A DNA stretch of 64,000 bases from JAHEAO01 sp942492375 (lineage in GTDB: Bacteria; Pseudomonadota; Alphaproteobacteria; Rhodobacterales; Rhodobacteraceae), in NCBI GenBank assembly GCA_942492375.1, contig CALOEL010000014.1, positions 744,001-808,000 of the forward strand, given 5' to 3'. Numbering within the stretch: position 1 is the first letter of the stretch; each line of letters begins with the position of its first letter. Below the pieces are notes generated by a model, which worked only from the letters and a program-made list of their open reading frames with translations, had not been told where the DNA came from and did not search any database. The translations under genes and the position numbers were made by a program. This document shows positions 1-8,841 of this stretch, piece by piece.

Positions 1-1
1 T

Positions 2-67
2 GGCCCAACCGACCTGAGCGCGCCGCGCCCCTTCGTCAGCGTCGCGGCGGCGGACTATCACCGGTAA
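2..67 (+). CDS. C-terminal tail of an unidentified protein (cut by window edge)
   Basis: Frame 2 is open from the window edge to a TAA at 65-67, giving a 21-residue tail ending in AAADYHR. The reading fits the end of a real gene because the following 120 bases hold no competing frame and the next gene starts at 188. The fragment is too short to assign a family. It could also be chance, since high-GC DNA has few stops. Confidence 0.35.
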   Translation, partial: GPTDLSAPRPFVSVAAADYHR

Positions 68-187
68 CAGGCGCCGCACCCGCCTCGGGTTTACCTTCCT
101 TTTCGCTGCCGTTAGGATGGCGCGGAGCAGAGCACCCGCGATGAAGCGGCCTCTGAAATTCATCCCCATCACAACGAAAGAGGACCG

Positions 188-616
188 ATGACCCAGGTCA
201 AGAGCGGCGACACTGTGCGCATTCACTACAAAGGCACCCTGCAGGACGGAACCACCTTCGACAGCTCCGAGGGTCGCGACCCGCTGGAATTCCAGGTCGG
301 CTCCGGGCAGATTATCCCCGGCCTCGATCAGGCTCTGCCGGGCATGGAGGTTGGCGACAAGAAGACCGTCGATGTTCCGGCCGATGCGGCCTATGGCCAG
401 GTGGATCCCGGCGCGCGCCAGGAAGTGCCGCGCACCCAGATCCCCGCCGATATTCCGCTGGAAGCCGGCACCCGTTTGCAGATGCAGACCCCCGATGGCC
501 GCGCGGTTCCGGTCACCGTGGCCGAGGTCAGCGAAGAGAAGGTGACGCTTGACGCCAATCATCCGCTGGCCGGACAGGATCTGACCTTCGATATCGAGGT
601 CCTTTCGGTCGACTGA
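188..616 (+). CDS. FKBP-type peptidyl-prolyl cis-trans isomerase, SlyD-like
   Basis: A 142-residue cytoplasmic FKBP protein. The N-terminal part shows the FKBP fold signature (DTVRIHYKGTLQDGTTFDSS, then GSGQIIPGLDQALPGMEVGD). The region around residues 70-125 corresponds to the insert-in-flap chaperone domain of SlyD-type enzymes (AAYGQVDPGARQEVPR). It lacks the His-rich nickel-binding tail of E. coli SlyD, so a role in nickel delivery is not supported. The likely role is proline isomerisation and holdase activity on folding proteins. The ATG at 188 follows an AAAGAGG ribosome site. No signal peptide is present. It is apparently monocistronic, with a hairpin after the stop. Confidence 0.9.
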   Translation: MTQVKSGDTVRIHYKGTLQDGTTFDSSEGRDPLEFQVGSGQIIPGLDQALPGMEVGDKKTVDVPADAAYGQVDPGARQEVPRTQIPADIPLEAGTRLQMQTPDGRAVPVTVAEVSEEKVTLDANHPLAGQDLTFDIEVLSVD

Positions 617-627
617 CCCTGACAAGG

Positions 628-651
628 CCGTGGCGCCGACCCGCGCCACGG
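628..651 (+). terminator. GC-rich hairpin after the FKBP gene
   Basis: Perfect 9-bp inverted repeat CCGTGGCGC / GCGCCACGG with a 6-nt loop, 11 nt past the stop. No T-run follows, so termination is plausible but unproven. I see no gene in the rest of the 617-912 gap. Confidence 0.4.
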
Positions 652-912
652 TCCTCCCGGCGATCATTTTCAGGGCAGCGACCGTTCCGTCGCGCCCCGC
701 CCCCCGATTTTCTTAGGACTCCCGCCCGGCGAGCTTCATTCTCGCGCCTGGCCCGGCGTCCCTGACATGTTCCGGGACCAGATCTTCAACCGCGGGAGGG
801 GCGACCGTGACGCCGCCGTCGCCGCCTGTCGCCGGCGCGCCGCGCGCGATACCCTTGTCACCTGCATCATCCGCGCCCTAATCTGGCGCGAAACCAACGG
901 GGGAGTCCGACC

Positions 913-1698
913 ATGAAACTCTTTGCCACCGCAGCGGCCTTCGCCGCCGCCTTCGCCACCGCCGCGATCGCCGCCGACCTGCCCGATCTCGGCGGACGCA
1001 CCGTTTCCGTGGCCACCGAGAACGCCTATCCGCCGCTGCAGTTCATCGACGGTTCCGGCAATCCCGTGGGCTGGGAATACGACGCGATGGACGAAATCGC
1101 CAAGCGCATCAACATCGACGTGGAATACGAGACGATCAGTTGGGACGCGATGATCGCCGCCGTGTCCGAAGGCCAGTTCGACATGGGCATGACCGGCATC
1201 ACCATCCGCGAGGACCGCGCCGAGGTGGTCGATTTCTCGGACCCCTACATGCGCTCCGAAATGGTCATGCTGGTGCGCGGCGACGAGGAGCGGTTCACCG
1301 ACGCCGCCAGCTTCGCCGCCGACGCGGATCTGCTGATGGCCGCGCAGCCCGGCACGACGCCGTTCTATGTCGGGGTCTATGACGTGCTCGACGGCGATGA
1401 GCAAAACCCCCGCATCAAGCTGTTCGAGACCTTCGGCGCCGGTGTGCAGGCGCTTCGGTCCGGCGATGTCGACCTGGTGCTGACCGACGGCACGGCGGGT
1501 GAGGGCTATGTCGCGGCCTCCGAGGGCGGGCTGAAGATCGTCGGCGACAAGCTCGGCACCGAGGATTTCGGTTTCATCTTCCCGAAGGAGTCCGATCTGG
1601 TGGAGCCGATCAACGCCGCGATCGCCGCGATGAAAGAGGACGGAACGATCGAGGCGCTGAACAAGAAGTGGTTCCTCGATTTCAAAGTCGGCGGCTGA
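913..1698 (+). CDS. Periplasmic amino-acid-binding protein of an ABC transporter (SBP family 3)
   Basis: A 261-residue exported protein with a signal peptide at residues 1-20 (cleavage near AIA-AD). The mature part has family-3 solute-binding features: an N-terminal strand with ENAYPPLQFID, the GWEYDAMDEIAKR segment, MGMTGITIREDRAEVVDFSDPY as the two-lobe hinge region, and a C-terminal KEDGTIEALNKKWF. This family binds polar amino acids or related solutes in the periplasm. The exact ligand cannot be read from sequence. It is followed about 100 nt later by the permease gene at 1802, so the two probably act together. No ATPase gene for this system is visible in the window. Confidence 0.9.
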   Translation: MKLFATAAAFAAAFATAAIAADLPDLGGRTVSVATENAYPPLQFIDGSGNPVGWEYDAMDEIAKRINIDVEYETISWDAMIAAVSEGQFDMGMTGITIREDRAEVVDFSDPYMRSEMVMLVRGDEERFTDAASFAADADLLMAAQPGTTPFYVGVYDVLDGDEQNPRIKLFETFGAGVQALRSGDVDLVLTDGTAGEGYVAASEGGLKIVGDKLGTEDFGFIFPKESDLVEPINAAIAAMKEDGTIEALNKKWFLDFKVGG

Positions 1699-1801
1699 TG
1701 CCGCCCGCAGCCCCGGTTCCCGCGCCGGGGCCTCTTGCCGGTTGCGTACCGCCGCAGCCCCGGACCCCGCTCCGGGGCCGCTGCCGAAAGCACTTTCCCG
1801 C

Positions 1802-2605
1802 ATGATCCCCGCCCCGCCGCAGGACCGCGATTTTCCCTGGTGGCTGGTCGTCGCCGGCGGACTTGCCGCCTATCTGATGTACCGGATCGTCGCCGATGAT
1901 CTCTACGCAAGGGTGCTGACGACGCTGCTGAAGGGGCTCGGCATCACCGTCTTCGTGACGCTGACCGCCTATACGCTGGCCTCGATCCTCGGCCTGCTGC
2001 TGGCGCTCGCCGCCCTCTCGCGCTGGCTCATCCTGCGTCAGCTGTCGCGGCTCTATGTCGAGATCATCCGCGGCATCCCGATCATCGTCCTGCTGCTCTA
2101 TGTCGCCTTCGTCCTTGCCCCCGGCATGGTCGCCGGCTGGAACTGGCTGGCCGAAGGGGTGGGGCTCGACCCGATCCGCACCCGCGACGTCTCGCTGCTC
2201 TGGCGCGCGGTCATCGCCCTGACGCTGGCCTATGCCTCTTTCCTCGCCGAGATCTTCCGCGCCGGCATCCTCTCGGTCGATCCCGGCCAGATCGAGGCCG
2301 CCGAATCCCTCGGCCTGAAACCCTGGCACCGCTTCCGGCTGATCGTGTTTCCACAAGCCTTCCGCACCATCCTGCCGCCTTACGGAAACGATTTTGTCGC
2401 GATGGTGAAAGACAGCTCGCTCGTCTCGGTGCTCGGCGTCGCCGACATAACCCAATTAGGGAAGGTCACGGCGGCGGGCAATTTCCGCTATTTCGAGACC
2501 TACAACGTCGTGGCGATGATGTACCTGATCATCACCCTGGGTCTCTCGCTGGGGCTGCGGCGGCTGGAACGGAAGATGCGCAGCCGATCACGCGACCGCA
2601 CCTAG
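1802..2605 (+). CDS. Amino-acid ABC transporter permease (HisM/GlnP type)
   Basis: A 267-residue inner-membrane permease. Hydrophobic segments include WWLVVAGGLAAYLMY, GITVFVTLTAYTLASILGLLLALAAL and IIVLLLYVAFVLAPG. The cytoplasmic EAA loop that docks to the ATPase is clear (EAAESLGLKPWHRFRLIVF). The open frame extends upstream to a TTG at 1742, but that would add a Pro/Ala-rich tail. The ATG at 1802 gives a normal family N-terminus and was chosen. The gene follows the binding protein at 913, which suggests one uptake system. The ATP-binding subunit must lie elsewhere or be shared. Confidence 0.87.
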   Translation: MIPAPPQDRDFPWWLVVAGGLAAYLMYRIVADDLYARVLTTLLKGLGITVFVTLTAYTLASILGLLLALAALSRWLILRQLSRLYVEIIRGIPIIVLLLYVAFVLAPGMVAGWNWLAEGVGLDPIRTRDVSLLWRAVIALTLAYASFLAEIFRAGILSVDPGQIEAAESLGLKPWHRFRLIVFPQAFRTILPPYGNDFVAMVKDSSLVSVLGVADITQLGKVTAAGNFRYFETYNVVAMMYLIITLGLSLGLRRLERKMRSRSRDRT

Positions 2606-2686
2606 CTTCCCATCTGCGTGAGCGTCGCCCGCCTCGATTTACCCGATCCGGCCGCTTCGGTTAGCGTTGCACCCGGAGGATTGAAG

Positions 2687-3481
2687 ATGAGCGCCGATGC
2701 CGATACCCCCTTCGACCGCGCGCTGGACTGGTTCGGACGCCAGTTGGCAGGCAAGCTCCGCACCGAAAGCGCGGGCTACAAGCCCTACACGCCGTCGGAT
2801 TTCGCGACGCTTTGCCGGGTGCTGCAACCCGGCGATATCCTGCTGGTGGAGGGCAACGAACGCCTGTCCGGCGCGATCAAGTATCTTACCCAGTCCACCT
2901 GGTCGCATGCCGCCTGCTATGTCGGCGACACATTGCCCAAGCCAGAGGACGGTTCCGAACGCCCCCGCCTTGTCGAGGTTCTGGTCGGCGAAGGCTGCAT
3001 CGCCTCGCCGCTCTCGAAATACCGGCGGCACAACACCCGCATCTGCCGCGCTGTCGGACTGTCGGCAGAGGATCGCGCCGCGGTGGTCTCTTACATGACA
3101 GAGCGGCTGGGCCTGCATTACGACATGCGCAACATCTTCGACCTGCTGCGCTACTTCTTCCCGACACCGCCGGTTCCAGTGCGCTGGCGCCGCCGGATGC
3201 TGGCCTTCGGCTCGGGCGACCCGACCCGCGCGATCTGTTCCTCGCTGATCGCCCAGGCGTTCCAGTCGATCCGCTACCCGATCCTGCCCGATGTCGTCAG
3301 ACTCGACGATGACGGGGACTATGCCGCCCGAGAGCACTATCACATCCGCCATTATTCGCTGTTCGCCCCGCGCGATTTCGATCTCTCGCCCTATTTCGAG
3401 ATCGTCAAACCGAACCTCGTCGGCAAGTTCGAATTCCGGGACATGGTCTGGAAGGACCGGCCGGCAGAGGCCGCGGGCTAG
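2687..3481 (+). CDS. Permuted papain-like hydrolase (YiiX/YebB, NlpC/P60-like)
   Basis: A 264-residue protein of the YiiX-type permuted NlpC/P60 superfamily. Visible motifs in order: PGDILLVEGNERLSGAIKYL, the catalytic His in TWSHAACYVGD, a conserved acidic residue in LVEVLVGEGC, and the nucleophile Cys in RAICSSLIAQAF. Related enzymes are amidases or acyl-hydrolases; the substrate here is unknown. No signal peptide is evident. An upstream GTG at 2618 is possible, but the ATG at 2687 has a GGAGGA site six bases ahead and is preferred. It stands between the permease and the oligopeptidase gene, with no clear functional link to either. Confidence 0.75.
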   Translation: MSADADTPFDRALDWFGRQLAGKLRTESAGYKPYTPSDFATLCRVLQPGDILLVEGNERLSGAIKYLTQSTWSHAACYVGDTLPKPEDGSERPRLVEVLVGEGCIASPLSKYRRHNTRICRAVGLSAEDRAAVVSYMTERLGLHYDMRNIFDLLRYFFPTPPVPVRWRRRMLAFGSGDPTRAICSSLIAQAFQSIRYPILPDVVRLDDDGDYAAREHYHIRHYSLFAPRDFDLSPYFEIVKPNLVGKFEFRDMVWKDRPAEAAG

Positions 3482-3554
3482 ACCGCCCCGGATCGCGCAA
3501 CGCCCCCTTTCCCTTCATCGGCCAAGCCCATAGGCTCCCCCGAAAGGAGACCCC

Positions 3555-5579
3555 ATGACCAACCCACTTCTCGCCGACTGGGAGACCCCCTTCGGCCTGC
3601 CGCCCTTCGACCGGATCACCGATGACGACTTCGCCCCCGCCTTCGAAACCGCGATGGAAGAGGCGCGCGCGAATATCGCCAGGATCGCCGAGAACCCCGA
3701 CGAGCCCACCTTCGCCAACACGATCGAGGCGCTGGAACGGGCCGACGCGAAGCTGAACCGGGTCCTCGGCGTGTTCTTCAACCTCGCCGGGGCCGACAGC
3801 AATCCGAAGCGGGAAGAGTTGCAGCGCGACTTCTCGCCGAAACTCGCCGCCTATGGCTCCGAGATCGCCAACAACAAGCCGCTCTTCCAGCGCATCGACA
3901 CGCTCTGGCAGAACCGCGACAGCCTCGACCTGACCGAGGAACAACAGCGCGTCCTGATGCTGACCCGCCGCGGCTTCGTCCGCTCCGGTGCCGATCTGGA
4001 AGGCTACGCCGCCGACCGTCTGACCGAGGTCAAGAACCGCCTTGCCGTCCTCTCCACCCAGTTCACGCAGAACCTGCTGGCCGATGAACGCGACTGGTTC
4101 ATGGAACTGGCCGAGGACGAACTGGATGGCCTGCCCGATTTCCTGATCGCCGCCGCCCGCGCCGCCGGACAGGAAAAGGGTCTGCAGGCCCCGATCATCA
4201 CGACCTCGCGCTCGCTCATCGTGCCCTTCCTCCAATTCAGCCCCCGCCGCGACCTGCGCGAACGCGCATTCGAGGCTTGGGTTGCCCGCGGCGCCAATGG
4301 CGGCCCCACCGACAACCGGGCCATCGCTGCCGAGGTTCTGGCCCTGCGCGAAGAACGCGCGATGCTCCTGGGCTATGACAGCTTCGCCGATTACAAGCTG
4401 GAAACCGAAATGGCCAAGACCCCCGGCGCGGTCAAAGAGCTTCTGATGAAGGTCTGGGAACCCGCCCTCGACGCTGCCGAGGCCGATGCAACCCGCCTCA
4501 CCGCGATGATGCATGGCGACGGTGTGAACGGAGAGCTGGAGCCCTGGGACTGGCGCTACTATTCCGAAAAGCGCCGGAAAGAGGAACACGACCTCGACGA
4601 GGCCGAACTCAAGCCCTACCTGCAACTCGACCGGATGATCGACGCGGCCTTCGCCGTGGCGAACCGGCTCTTCGGGCTCGACGTCCAGCCGATCGACGCG
4701 GCGCTCTACCATCCCGATGCGCGCGCCTGGGACGTGACCCGCAACGGCCAACATCTCGCGGTGTTCATCGCCGACTATTTCGCCCGCGGCTCGAAACGTT
4801 CCGGCGCCTGGTGCTCGGCGATCCGCCAGCAACAGAAACTGGCCGGCGACATCCGCCCCATCGTCGTCAATGTCTGCAACTTCGCCAAACCCGAATCCGG
4901 CAGGCCCGCCCTGCTGTCCTATGAAGATGCCCGCACGCTGTTCCACGAATTCGGTCACGCGCTGCACCAGATGCTGTCCGATGTGACCTACGAGAGCATC
5001 TCCGGCACCTCCGTCGCCCGCGATTTCGTCGAACTGCCCAGCCAGCTTTACGAACACTGGCTGGAAGTCCCCGAAGTGCTGACCGAATTCGCCACCCATG
5101 CCGAAACCGGCAAGCCGATGCCCCAAGACCTGCTGAAACGCCTGCTCGCCGCCCAGACCTATGACAGCGGCTTCGATACCGTCGAATTCCTGTCCTCCGC
5201 GCTGGTCGACCTCGCCTTCCACGAGGAAGACGCGCCCGCCGACCCGATGCAGAAGCAGGCCGAGGTGCTGGAGGGGCTGGGAATGCCCCACGCCATCCGT
5301 ATGCGCCACGCCACGCCGCATTTCGCGCATGTCTTCGCCGGCGACGGCTATTCCTCGGGCTATTACAGCTACATGTGGTCGGAAGTCATGGATGCGGACG
5401 CCTTCGAGGCGTTCAAGGAAGGCGGTGGCCTGTTCGACGAAGACATCGCGAAGAAGCTGCACGACCACATCCTCTCTGCCGGCGGCTCGAAGGACCCCGA
5501 GGAGCTCTACACCGCTTTCCGCGGCAAGATGCCGGGGCCAGAGGCGCTCTTGAAGGGCAGGGGGCTGCTCGCCGGGTAG
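3555..5579 (+). CDS. M3 family zinc oligopeptidase (Dcp / oligopeptidase A type)
   Basis: A 674-residue cytoplasmic metallopeptidase, normal length for family M3A. The zinc site HEFGH lies at residues 464-468 (LFHEFGHALHQML). The third ligand is the Glu region FVELPSQ about 30 residues later, and the substrate-binding segment GYSSGYYSYMW follows near the C terminus. Family members degrade short peptides released by proteases and signal peptidases. I cannot tell peptidyl-dipeptidase from oligopeptidase A specificity, so no symbol is given. The ATG at 3555 follows GAAAGGAGA. No signal peptide is present. Confidence 0.9.
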   Translation: MTNPLLADWETPFGLPPFDRITDDDFAPAFETAMEEARANIARIAENPDEPTFANTIEALERADAKLNRVLGVFFNLAGADSNPKREELQRDFSPKLAAYGSEIANNKPLFQRIDTLWQNRDSLDLTEEQQRVLMLTRRGFVRSGADLEGYAADRLTEVKNRLAVLSTQFTQNLLADERDWFMELAEDELDGLPDFLIAAARAAGQEKGLQAPIITTSRSLIVPFLQFSPRRDLRERAFEAWVARGANGGPTDNRAIAAEVLALREERAMLLGYDSFADYKLETEMAKTPGAVKELLMKVWEPALDAAEADATRLTAMMHGDGVNGELEPWDWRYYSEKRRKEEHDLDEAELKPYLQLDRMIDAAFAVANRLFGLDVQPIDAALYHPDARAWDVTRNGQHLAVFIADYFARGSKRSGAWCSAIRQQQKLAGDIRPIVVNVCNFAKPESGRPALLSYEDARTLFHEFGHALHQMLSDVTYESISGTSVARDFVELPSQLYEHWLEVPEVLTEFATHAETGKPMPQDLLKRLLAAQTYDSGFDTVEFLSSALVDLAFHEEDAPADPMQKQAEVLEGLGMPHAIRMRHATPHFAHVFAGDGYSSGYYSYMWSEVMDADAFEAFKEGGGLFDEDIAKKLHDHILSAGGSKDPEELYTAFRGKMPGPEALLKGRGLLAG

Positions 5580-5669
5580 TCCGGCGCAAGACCTTTCTTC
5601 ATTGTCTTGAGAATATCCCCGCCGGAGGCACCGCGCCGCGGGCGCAGCCCGCGGCGCAATCCGGCGCGC

Positions 5670-6575
5670 CTAGCCCTTGGTCCGGTCGTCGGGATGCGGC
5701 ACCTCGCCCACCGGGTCCTTGTGGATGATCACGTCGGCCTGCGGATAGGCCCGCAGGATCGCCCGCCGCAGCGCCGCGCCGATCGCATGCGCCTCCGCCA
5801 GCGTCTGGCTTCCGTCCAGCTCGACATGCAGGTTGACGAACACCCGCGACCCGGCGGTGCGCGTCTTCAGGTCGTGGAACCCGTGCACACCCGGCCAGCC
5901 GCCGGCGATCCGGCTTATTCCCTCGATCATCGCGGGATCCGCGCGGCGGTCCATCAGCGCGTCCCAGGCGCCCTTGCCGATCCGCAGCGCCCCCACTGCC
6001 AGCATCAGCGCCGCGGCCAGCGCGACGATGCTGTCGATCTGGCCGATCCCGTAGCGCGCCGAGGCCCAGAGCGCCAGGATCGCGCCGATATTGGGGATCA
6101 GGTCGCTTACGTAGTGCAACGAATCCGCCCGCACCACGCGGTTCCCCGTCCGCGCCGCCACCCGCCGCTGCCACAGGACCAGCGCCAGAGTCAGAACGAT
6201 CGAGAAGACCATGACGGCGATGCCGCGCCCCTCGGCCATCAGCACCGGCGGCGCGCCCGCCAACAGCCGCGCCACCGCGGCCCAGCCGATCACCGCGGCC
6301 GAGACCAGGATGAACAGGCTCTGCCCCAAGGCCGCCAGGTCCTCGGCCGAGCTGTGTCCGAAGGCATGGTCCTCATCCGCCGGCTTGGCGGCATAGGCGA
6401 TCGCGGCCAGCCCGGCCAGCGACACCATCAGGTCCAGCGCCGAATCCGCCAGCGACGCGGCGACCGACAGCGACCCGGTCGCACCCAGCGCCCAGAGCTT
6501 CGCCAGCACCAGCACCAGCGCCACCGAGACCGACAGCAGGCCGGCGGACAGGTTCAGGCGGATCTCGTGCGACAT
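5670..6575 (-). CDS. Cation diffusion facilitator (FieF-like divalent metal exporter)
   Basis: A 301-residue inner-membrane transporter. It shows the CDF order: TM1 in SAGLLSVSVALVLVLAKLW, the metal-site Asp pair in DSALDLMVSLAG, the DEDHAFGHSSAEDLAALGQS loop, and the second HxxxD site in LHYVSDLIPNIGA. It ends in a cytoplasmic domain (residues ~210-300) typical of FieF dimers. The function is proton-driven efflux of zinc, iron or similar ions; the metal is not predictable. The frame opens further upstream, but the ATG at 6575 has a GGAGA site and a standard N-terminus. It is convergent with the peptidase gene. Confidence 0.88.
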   Translation of the reverse strand: MSHEIRLNLSAGLLSVSVALVLVLAKLWALGATGSLSVAASLADSALDLMVSLAGLAAIAYAAKPADEDHAFGHSSAEDLAALGQSLFILVSAAVIGWAAVARLLAGAPPVLMAEGRGIAVMVFSIVLTLALVLWQRRVAARTGNRVVRADSLHYVSDLIPNIGAILALWASARYGIGQIDSIVALAAALMLAVGALRIGKGAWDALMDRRADPAMIEGISRIAGGWPGVHGFHDLKTRTAGSRVFVNLHVELDGSQTLAEAHAIGAALRRAILRAYPQADVIIHKDPVGEVPHPDDRTKG

Positions 6576-6777
6576 GCGATTCTCCGGCGGGGCGAAGCCG
6601 CTGCATAGCGGATCGCGGCTGCGGCGCGCAATGCTGGATCGCATCGCCGCCGGAAGGCCCGCCAAGCGAAATCGGCCGGTCTCACCGACAGGTGAAATCC
6701 CGTACACGGATCGTCACGCGAGCTTGCTTTGCCGATGATCGGTCGGCTGCCTTACCCTTGGGCAGGAGGAATTGAAC

Positions 6778-7305
6778 ATGGCACATCATGGATTCTCACG
6801 CCGGGGTTTCATCGGAACCGGGCTGGTTTCGGGCTTCGCGCTGACCGGCGCCGCATCCGCCGAACAACCCGCTTCGGACGGGTTCGCCTATGAAGTCACC
6901 CGCAGCGACGCCGAATGGAAAGAGCGCCTCAGCAAAAACGAATACAACATCCTGCGCGAGGCGGGCACCGAATTGCCGAAATCCGATCCGCTCTGGGAGG
7001 AGGCACGCAACGGGAACTATTTCTGCAAGGGCTGCGACCTGCATGTCTATGACGCGACCTGGAAGGTGCCGCTCGACAAGGGCTGGGCCTTCTTCCGCCA
7101 CAGCGTCCCGAATTCGGTGCTTCTGGGCATCGACGGTCCGACGCCCGAATTCGGAAACGACACGATCCCGGCCTCCGAGGCAGCGACGATCGAGACGCAT
7201 TGCCGGCGCTGCGGCAGCCATCTCGGTCACATCCTGATCGTCGACACCCAGCAGCTGCATTGCATCAACGGCACCAGCCTGACCTTCACGCCGCTCGACG
7301 CCTGA
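6778..7305 (+). CDS. msrB: Tat-exported peptide-methionine (R)-S-oxide reductase (MsrB)
   Basis: A 175-residue protein with a twin-arginine signal (SRRGFIGTG, residues 7-15) followed by a hydrophobic stretch and an AxA cleavage site near residue 28. The MsrB domain has the structural zinc cysteines C83/C86 (CKGC) and C142/C145 (CRRC), the GSHLGH motif, and a catalytic Cys at 162 (LHCING). It reduces the R-epimer of methionine sulfoxide in proteins, here in the periplasm if the signal works. The ATG at 6778 follows CAGGAGG and is preferred over a TTG at 6772. Most MsrB enzymes are cytoplasmic, so the leader is notable. Confidence 0.85.
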   Translation: MAHHGFSRRGFIGTGLVSGFALTGAASAEQPASDGFAYEVTRSDAEWKERLSKNEYNILREAGTELPKSDPLWEEARNGNYFCKGCDLHVYDATWKVPLDKGWAFFRHSVPNSVLLGIDGPTPEFGNDTIPASEAATIETHCRRCGSHLGHILIVDTQQLHCINGTSLTFTPLDA

Positions 7306-7332
7306 CACGCCTCGGGCACCGTCCGGCGCCCG

Positions 7333-7353
7333 CCGGGGCGGCTCGCGCCCCGG
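7333..7353 (+). terminator. Hairpin after msrB
   Basis: Perfect 8-bp inverted repeat CCGGGGCG / CGCCCCGG with loop GCTCG, 27 nt past the msrB stop. There is no T-run, so termination is only suggested. Confidence 0.35.
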
Positions 7354-7867
7354 CTGCTCCCGGTCCTGCCGCGCCCGCTGCGCGGCGGCCGGACTTCGGA
7401 CGCGCCTTACCCGGTTCCTTCCCCGACCCCAACAGCACCGCACCGCTATCCGCCTGTAACAAACCGCAGGCCACGCGACGCGCTGAAACAATCGCCCGGT
7501 CCGCCGCGATTTCTGCCCGCCATTGTTTCGTCCACCGCCTCGTTCCTCACGCCATCGTGCAGCACGCAATGGTGCGGCGCTGAAATATCGCCGCGGCCAG
7601 GGCGAAGCGTAACAAAGCCTCACGTTGATGTTATGAGACAAATCCGCAGACGGTATTTAATCTAATTAATACCAATAACTTAGTATGCTTCCGAATCTCC
7701 GCGTTCCGGCGCTGTCCGGAACTGAACAAATTTTTCCATGCAACCAAAATCCATGTGATGCCGTTGTGACCCCGATGTGTCTTAAGCGGCCGCGCAATCC
7801 TGCCTAAACTGTCAGGGCCAGCGGAACACGCGGCGGACACTCGATTTGAAACGGAAGGAGACTTGAT
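7354..7867. promoter_or_regulatory. Long intergenic region upstream of the small secreted protein gene
   Basis: No convincing gene lies in this stretch of about 510 nt. The left part is GC-rich. From about 7610 to 7760 it becomes clearly AT-rich, including an inverted ATTAAT-type stretch near 7660. A perfect 7-bp inverted repeat, GTTCCGG (7703-7709) / CCGGAAC (7716-7722) with a 6-nt loop, is followed by an A/T-rich run and could be an operator or a weak terminator. The region probably holds the promoter of the gene at 7868. Confidence 0.35.
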
Positions 7868-8152
7868 ATGAAACGCACTATTCTTGCAGCAGGTACCGCT
7901 CTCACCCTCGCCCTGACCGCAGTCGCCCCGGCGGCTTTCGCTCAGGACGCCATGGACACCACCGAGATGCGCAGCGGCAATGACATGCTTCGCGCCTCGC
8001 TTGAGAACGGCCTCACGCAGCGCGGCCTGCCGACCGACAATATCGACAACCTCAGCCTGTCGGAGATCGCCCAGATCATCACCCTCCTCGAGGAAAGCGG
8101 CATGGGCAGCAACGACCGGATCGAACTGATCCTGAACGAAGCCGCCGAATAG
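7868..8152 (+). CDS. Small secreted protein of unknown function
   Basis: A 94-residue protein with a strong signal peptide (MKRTILAAGTALTLALTAVA, cleavage near AFA-QD at about residue 25). The mature part is about 69 residues, acidic, without cysteines or tryptophan, and looks mostly helical (SLSEIAQIITLLEESG, NDRIELILNEAAE). I do not recognise the family. A good AAGGAG site precedes the ATG, and a strong terminator follows at 8179, so it is a complete single-gene unit. The long AT-rich leader region suggests regulated or strong expression. Confidence 0.75.
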   Translation: MKRTILAAGTALTLALTAVAPAAFAQDAMDTTEMRSGNDMLRASLENGLTQRGLPTDNIDNLSLSEIAQIITLLEESGMGSNDRIELILNEAAE

Positions 8153-8178
8153 GCTCGCCGAGCAGGTAAAACGAATTC

Positions 8179-8206
8179 GGGCCGCCGCATCAGGCGGCCC
8201 TTTTCT
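8179..8206 (+). terminator. Rho-independent terminator after the small secreted protein gene
   Basis: Perfect 8-bp stem GGGCCGCC / GGCGGCCC with loop GCATCA, followed at once by TTTTCT. It lies 26 nt after the stop at 8152. Confidence 0.87.
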
Positions 8207-8714
8207 ATTCGCGGATCTCGCCCGGGGCCACGCCCCACAATCCGCCCTTCTCCGCCCAGCCCTTGTAGCCATCCGCGCTGATCCGGCACATCGCGGGTCC
8301 GCATTCCCCGAGCCGCGCGATCACCCCGGCCTCGGCATAGGCGTTGACCTGCGCCTCCGCATCCGGGTGCATCCGCAAAGGCAGCAGATCCCGCTCCACG
8401 ATCACCGTCCTGACCCCCGACAGCAGCGAATAATGAACCCAGCCGCCGGCGCCCTCCTTGTCGCGCACCCGTCGCCAGTTGCCGAATTCCGCGGTGATCT
8501 CCAGCGGCATGTCGCGCCGCCGGAACACCCAGTCGATCCGGTGCGTCAGGCTTGGCCCGCGCCGCACGTTCACCTCTGCCGCCTTGGCCGAGACGAAGCG
8601 GGGCAGCGGCAGGTTGGTGACCGGACCGCGCACGGCCGCCTGTTCCACCTCATCCGCCGCGCCCGCGGCCGGCAGCAAGGCCAGCCCCAGACAGATCACC
8701 ACTGCGCGCAACAT
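8205..8714 (-). CDS. Exported SH3-domain protein
   Basis: A 169-residue protein with a signal peptide (MLRAVVICLGLALLPAAGAA, residues 1-20). Two bacterial SH3-like units follow: the first contains EVNVRRGPSLTHRIDWVF and GNWRRVRDKEGAGGWVHYSLL, the second ARLGECGPAMCRISADGYKGW with a likely disulfide pair. Such proteins act in the envelope, often binding peptidoglycan peptides. The frame is open well upstream, but the ATG at 8714 gives a clean signal peptide and has GGAG upstream. It is divergent from the dehydrogenase gene at 8842. Its stop codon abuts the terminator on the other strand. Confidence 0.82.
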   Translation of the reverse strand: MLRAVVICLGLALLPAAGAADEVEQAAVRGPVTNLPLPRFVSAKAAEVNVRRGPSLTHRIDWVFRRRDMPLEITAEFGNWRRVRDKEGAGGWVHYSLLSGVRTVIVERDLLPLRMHPDAEAQVNAYAEAGVIARLGECGPAMCRISADGYKGWAEKGGLWGVAPGEIRE

Positions 8715-8841
8715 CTTCCTGCTCCGACCTCTGCCGCCCGCGCTATTTTGCGCCCTTGCCGCGGCTTCGCCTTGTGCCTCTTGCCGTTCCTTGCCACTCT
8801 GCCCGCAAACGCCACGGAAGAAAAGCCACGGAGGCTCCAGA

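Noticed and set aside
1742..1801. TTG start for the amino-acid permease
   Set aside because: It would add a Pro/Ala-rich extension not typical of the family; the ATG at 1802 gives the normal N-terminus.
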